A stretch of DNA of 36,650 nt, taken from the NCBI GenBank assembly GCA_016794465.1, contig JAEUKA010000069.1, positions 1 to 36,650 of the forward strand, read 5' to 3'. This document shows positions 33,066-36,650 of the stretch, piece by piece (the first letter of the stretch is position 1; each line of letters starts with the position of its first letter). The translations under genes and the position numbers were made by a program. The notes beneath the pieces are model-generated. The model had not been told where the DNA came from, did no database searches, and saw only the letters and a program-made list of their open reading frames with translations. The stretch comes from Myxococcales bacterium. Lineage in GTDB: Bacteria; Myxococcota_A; Polyangia; Palsa-1104; JAEUJZ01.

Positions 33066-36000
33066 CTATTCGCACGAACCCAGCTTGACCGTCTCTCGTG
33101 CACGTACCTTCACCGTCTGTTGATTGCCATCGATATCGATCATATGAGTGCCTGGAAGCATGTAAAGAGTTACTTCCTGGCAGTGCTTCTTTACCGTTTT
33201 TGGAATAACCACTTGTCCCAAATTTGGCAATAGACGTGTCAAGGCATCTTGGGCAGCAGACTTTCTGTCCTCATGCCCGCGCGAGGCACCTTGCACAACT
33301 TTTTGATAAGCAGTTACGGCTTCGGGAAGACGATCGCTGGCCTCGTGTATTTGGCCCAAGTGGAAATTGATATCAATCAACAATTCAGCGCATGGCTGTG
33401 GAAATTTTCGCTCGCGATTGCATAACGAATTTGCTTTTTCTAGTGATTTTTGCGCTTTTCGCAGATCTTTCTTCTCATGAGCCTCTATGCCGCTGACAAT
33501 CAGCTTCTCGATTTGAGACTCAGAGAGCTTTGTGGTCACAGTTTTATTTTCTAATATATCGATCTGCTGTGTCCCTGATAGAGATGCAAGCTCATGTCGA
33601 CCGGCTGTCAGCACGATGCCACGCTTGTTCGCGGTCTGCCAGCGACCATGGTCCAGTTGAAATTGAACGATAGGGGAAGCCTCAACGATCAAAGTTCCGC
33701 TGCCAGCTGCTGGGTCGGTGGCCGGATTCTCGGGCACTGCCGCCACGATCTTGGCCGGCTCTTCAACGGATTTGCGGGGAGGCTCTGGGCTTACAGCAGC
33801 CTTGTCCGAAGCCTGTGTGGTGGCCTTGTCCAGAGCCGCAGCGCGCGCCGTTTCAGCAGTCGGTCCCGGGGCATCCGCAGCAATGACCGGAGGAGGCTCC
33901 GCTTGGCCGGCTGCAGCGCGTAGGAAGGGCGCCAGCAGGCCTTGCGCACGAGCCCGTACGGCAGGGTCGCTGTCTGTCGCGAGCAGACGCAGGATAGGAA
34001 CGCCAGGATGTCCACTGCCACCGACGGGAAGATCGGCGGCTACTTCGGCGGTTCGACGGCGCACTTGGGGCTCGATGTCTCGCGCCATTCGTCGCAGCAG
34101 CGGCAGGATGGACTCACCGGCCTGCGCGCTCAGGGCGTCGAGCACGCTCAGCCGCTCTGCCACCGTTCCAGAGCCCAGTCCTGCGATCAGTCCCTCGGGC
34201 ACGAGCAGCGGCTCACCCAGCTTGCCCAGCAGCGCGATCGCCGAATAGGACTCGGGGCCTTTGCGCTCGATGGACTCCTTTAGCACCGGAATTCCCCGTC
34301 GGTCATTGGACTCTGCCAGGCGCTTTGCGGCCAGGAAGCGCACCGCAAACACCGGGTCCTTCAGCATCTCGGCCAGAAGCTCCAGCTCTCGATCGAGGTG
34401 CTCGATAACCATGCGACGGACTGCGGAGTCTGCCGAGCGACTCAGCTCGCGCAGCTTGGCAAGCTGGCTCGGGTCGCCAAGCCGCAGCAGCAGAGCCCGC
34501 GCCAGTGTCTGTTCCGACTCCGATCCCTTGGCAATCACCGACTCAACCCAGCCGCTCGCGCTGTCTTTTAACACCTGTCGCAGCTGGTCCGATGAAGACA
34601 GCGGACGACTGAGCAGCAGCAGCGAGCGCAGCGACTCTTGACGAACGGTGGTATCGGCATCCTGAAGTCCGATTCGCAAGGCGGGCAGCGCTGACTCTTC
34701 GCGTCGTCGCCCCAGGGCGTGCGCCGCACTTCTCCGAACCGCAGGATGTCGATCACTTAGCAGCGTTGTGAGCAGCGGTACTGCCTCGGGAGTCGGAAGC
34801 TCGCCGAGCACCGCCACCGCCGACTCACGAACGGTCCACTCGCCATCATTGAGCGCGCCGCGTGCCCACGCCAAGCTCTGCTCCGACAGTCGCCCCGGAT
34901 CGCTATGGGCCAATAAGACAATCGAGGAAGCCGCGCTGACCGCCACCTGCGCTTCATTATCGGACTTGGCCTTGAGCTGCTTTCCCAGCAGCCGGGCATC
35001 GAGGAGCTGTCCGCAAGATCCAAGTCCTTCGCTCGCCAGCACCCGCGCCGTCGTACCAGCACCAGGATCGCGCAGCACCTGCCGGAACAGCTCGGCCACT
35101 TCAGGGGCATCGGGAGCGGCCAGAAACCGTGCCGCCACCAGCTGATCTGCGCCAGGTTGACGGATTTGTTCGCGCAGAAACGCTCGCCCCTCTTCGTGCC
35201 CAAGCTGTGCCAGCCGCGCTGCCGCCAGCAGGGCCATCTGCCTGTCCCCCGCCAGCATCATCTGCTGGAGTTTTTGCCGCGCGATGCCATTCCCAGTCTG
35301 GGTCAAGCAGCTTAGGAGTCCCAAACGTAGAGGCTCCGGAATCCGGTTCTGTTCAATCGCCTCCACCAGCAGAGACAGCGCCTTGGGATGTCCGCGCAGA
35401 CACAGCAGCGACGCCGCGCGCATGCGACCCTCTTCCGCTGCACCGCTTAGCAGACTCTCTAAAAACGCTTGTCCCTGCGGTTCCCCAAGCTGGACCAGCG
35501 CTTGCGCGGCGGCAGTCTGACTCTGAATGTTGGTGCTGCGTTTTATCTGCTCCAGCAGCGCCGGGATTCCTTGCGGATCGCCGAGCTGACCGATTGCATC
35601 GGCTGCCTTGCCTTGGATCACTGGCGAGGGATCGCGCAGCGCCTCTTCCAGCTGACTGCGATAGCTCCGGTCGCGGGTCTGCGCCAGACCCTTCAGGGCA
35701 TCCAAGCGCAGCTCCAGCGGCGTCGTGGTGGCGGGAATGTGAGTCGTCAGAACCTGCCGCGCCCGCGCCTCCAGTTCCTGCAGCTCTCCCGGCTTCAACA
35801 TCGGCGGTTCCCCAAACCAGCGACGGTAACCAAGGACCATTCCCAGCGACAGAATCGCCACAAACATCAAGGAGACGCCCAGTACTGTGGTCAGCGGAAG
35901 CTTGCGACCTCGGATGATGATGTGGGTGCCGCGACGCCCGCCCAGCAGCGCCGCCAGTCCCGACGAGACAACGACTCTTTCACCCCGCAGGACGCTTAGC

Positions 36001-36650
36001 ACCTCGATCTCGCGCTCCAGCGCCACCGCGACATCGTGCATGGAGGGCCAGCGATCCGGACCCTTCTTGGCCAGCAGCCTCCCAATCAGTCCATCGAGCG
36101 ATTCCGGAACGCCAAGATCGGGATAGCGGGCGCGCAGTGACTGCGGTACCTCAAACAGGTGCATACTCAGCAGCGCCATCGACGACGGAGCAGAGAACGG
36201 CACCTGACCACCAATCATCTGATACAGAATGCAGCCGAGGGCGTACTGATCGGCGCGAGCATCGACCTGGATGCCATCCACCTGCTCTGGCGCCATGTAG
36301 CGCGGAGTCCCAATTGATGTCCCGATCCGCGTCAGCCCCTGGTGGATGTTGGGAGTGCTCTCAGAGTCTTCCCCCGTCTCTGTGATCGACCGCCCACTGA
36401 CAAGATTCCCACTGTCCCGTGTCTTCGCGGCATTCACAGAATCGGTAAGAGCAGGCCGCTGTGGCTGCTGGGCCGGAATGGCAGCATCGAGATCGGTGCT
36501 GACAGCAGACTGGGTGTCCTTGGCGATCCCAAAGTCGACAATCTTCACAAAATCCGTCGTCACCGTCGCAGCCGACCCCGAGCTACCAACCCCCTCTACA
36601 CCACTCCCACCCCGCGCCTCCAACACAAAAATGTTGTCCGGCTTAAGGTC
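33066..36650 (-). CDS. Transmembrane Ser/Thr protein kinase with HEAT repeats and PEGA-like region (5' end missing)
   Basis: The frame is open to the right edge and begins in the catalytic loop: the first visible residues are DLKPDN, so the N-lobe and HRD histidine lie outside. In the 1194 visible residues, the kinase C-lobe spans 1-212 with VDFGIAKD (DFG 39-41) and GTPRYMAPEQ (APE 120-122). The DFG-to-APE distance of about 80 residues is far above normal and the extra segment is rich in Ser, Thr and Asp. One membrane helix (about 251-274) is followed by HEAT-like repeats (about 290-890; AVRRSAAHALGR, AVRFLAAKRLAES), a Pro/Ala linker, a PEGA-like strand region (GTLIVEASPIVQFQLDHGRW) and TPR-like helices (AQKSLEKANSLC, AVTAYQKVVQ). 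It heads the PEGA-lipoprotein unit. Confidence 0.9.
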   Translation of the reverse strand, partial: DLKPDNIFVLEARGGSGVEGVGSSGSAATVTTDFVKIVDFGIAKDTQSAVSTDLDAAIPAQQPQRPALTDSVNAAKTRDSGNLVSGRSITETGEDSESTPNIHQGLTRIGTSIGTPRYMAPEQVDGIQVDARADQYALGCILYQMIGGQVPFSAPSSMALLSMHLFEVPQSLRARYPDLGVPESLDGLIGRLLAKKGPDRWPSMHDVAVALEREIEVLSVLRGERVVVSSGLAALLGGRRGTHIIIRGRKLPLTTVLGVSLMFVAILSLGMVLGYRRWFGEPPMLKPGELQELEARARQVLTTHIPATTTPLELRLDALKGLAQTRDRSYRSQLEEALRDPSPVIQGKAADAIGQLGDPQGIPALLEQIKRSTNIQSQTAAAQALVQLGEPQGQAFLESLLSGAAEEGRMRAASLLCLRGHPKALSLLVEAIEQNRIPEPLRLGLLSCLTQTGNGIARQKLQQMMLAGDRQMALLAAARLAQLGHEEGRAFLREQIRQPGADQLVAARFLAAPDAPEVAELFRQVLRDPGAGTTARVLASEGLGSCGQLLDARLLGKQLKAKSDNEAQVAVSAASSIVLLAHSDPGRLSEQSLAWARGALNDGEWTVRESAVAVLGELPTPEAVPLLTTLLSDRHPAVRRSAAHALGRRREESALPALRIGLQDADTTVRQESLRSLLLLSRPLSSSDQLRQVLKDSASGWVESVIAKGSESEQTLARALLLRLGDPSQLAKLRELSRSADSAVRRMVIEHLDRELELLAEMLKDPVFAVRFLAAKRLAESNDRRGIPVLKESIERKGPESYSAIALLGKLGEPLLVPEGLIAGLGSGTVAERLSVLDALSAQAGESILPLLRRMARDIEPQVRRRTAEVAADLPVGGSGHPGVPILRLLATDSDPAVRARAQGLLAPFLRAAAGQAEPPPVIAADAPGPTAETARAAALDKATTQASDKAAVSPEPPRKSVEEPAKIVAAVPENPATDPAAGSGTLIVEASPIVQFQLDHGRWQTANKRGIVLTAGRHELASLSGTQQIDILENKTVTTKLSESQIEKLIVSGIEAHEKKDLRKAQKSLEKANSLCNRERKFPQPCAELLIDINFHLGQIHEASDRLPEAVTAYQKVVQGASRGHEDRKSAAQDALTRLLPNLGQVVIPKTVKKHCQEVTLYMLPGTHMIDIDGNQQTVKVRARETVKLGSCE

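Overview
The window is G+C-rich, densely coded bacterial chromosome. Several features point to a myxobacterium-like organism (phylum Myxococcota): a transmembrane Ser/Thr kinase with HEAT and PEGA regions, many lipoproteins, a Wzc-like exopolysaccharide protein, a STAS/SEC14-like small protein and a PhoD-hemopexin fusion. This placement is inferred from gene content. No rRNA, tRNA, CRISPR array, insertion sequence or prophage was seen.

Layout. 1-120: 5' end of an Rpn/PD-(D/E)XK nuclease-transposase gene cut by the window edge. 246-2212: a two-gene acyl-CoA unit (crotonase-fold enzyme and acyl-CoA dehydrogenase). 2222-6452 (minus): DEDDh exonuclease, GH2 beta-mannosidase and an HSL-type esterase, with short direct repeats before the mannosidase. 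6548-9664: a cytoplasmic-looking PGRP/amidase-like protein, convergent with a PhoD phosphatase carrying four hemopexin repeats. 9665-14987: a structured leader, two tandem Leu/Ile/Val-type binding lipoproteins with no ABC transporter, and a convergent TonB-dependent receptor. 15178-22166: a secreted CBM9-like protein, then prmA, a ygfZ-type gene, a membrane fatty acid hydroxylase and a class A PBP. 22177-24979: a small Lys/Asp-rich secreted protein, a phased array of inverted repeats, a DUF302 gene, an unrecognised helical protein, a DoxX-like membrane protein and a small lipoprotein. 25014-28715: nhaA and a Wzc-like protein with a degenerate Walker A' motif. 28716-30466: a repeat-rich zone with four ATAAGAGTC sites in alternating orientation, a 40-residue ORF, a STAS/SEC14-like gene, a 119-bp inverted-repeat element, an M23 lipoprotein and a 12-bp tandem repeat. 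30467-36650 (minus): a three-gene unit of Ser/Thr kinase (5' end outside the window), PEGA protein and lipoprotein.

The dominant theme is the cell envelope: peptidoglycan synthesis (PBP1A), peptidoglycan cleavage (M23 and PGRP-like proteins), exopolysaccharide chain-length control (Wzc-like), outer-membrane uptake, several lipoproteins, and a membrane kinase probably co-transcribed with two envelope proteins. The most unusual signals are non-coding: the alternating ATAAGAGTC array (28759-28827), the GGGA-n-TTCC array (22493-22591) and the 29506-29624 inverted-repeat element. The most unusual proteins are the PhoD-hemopexin fusion and the kinase with an enlarged activation segment. No single complete novel system can be proven from this sequence alone.
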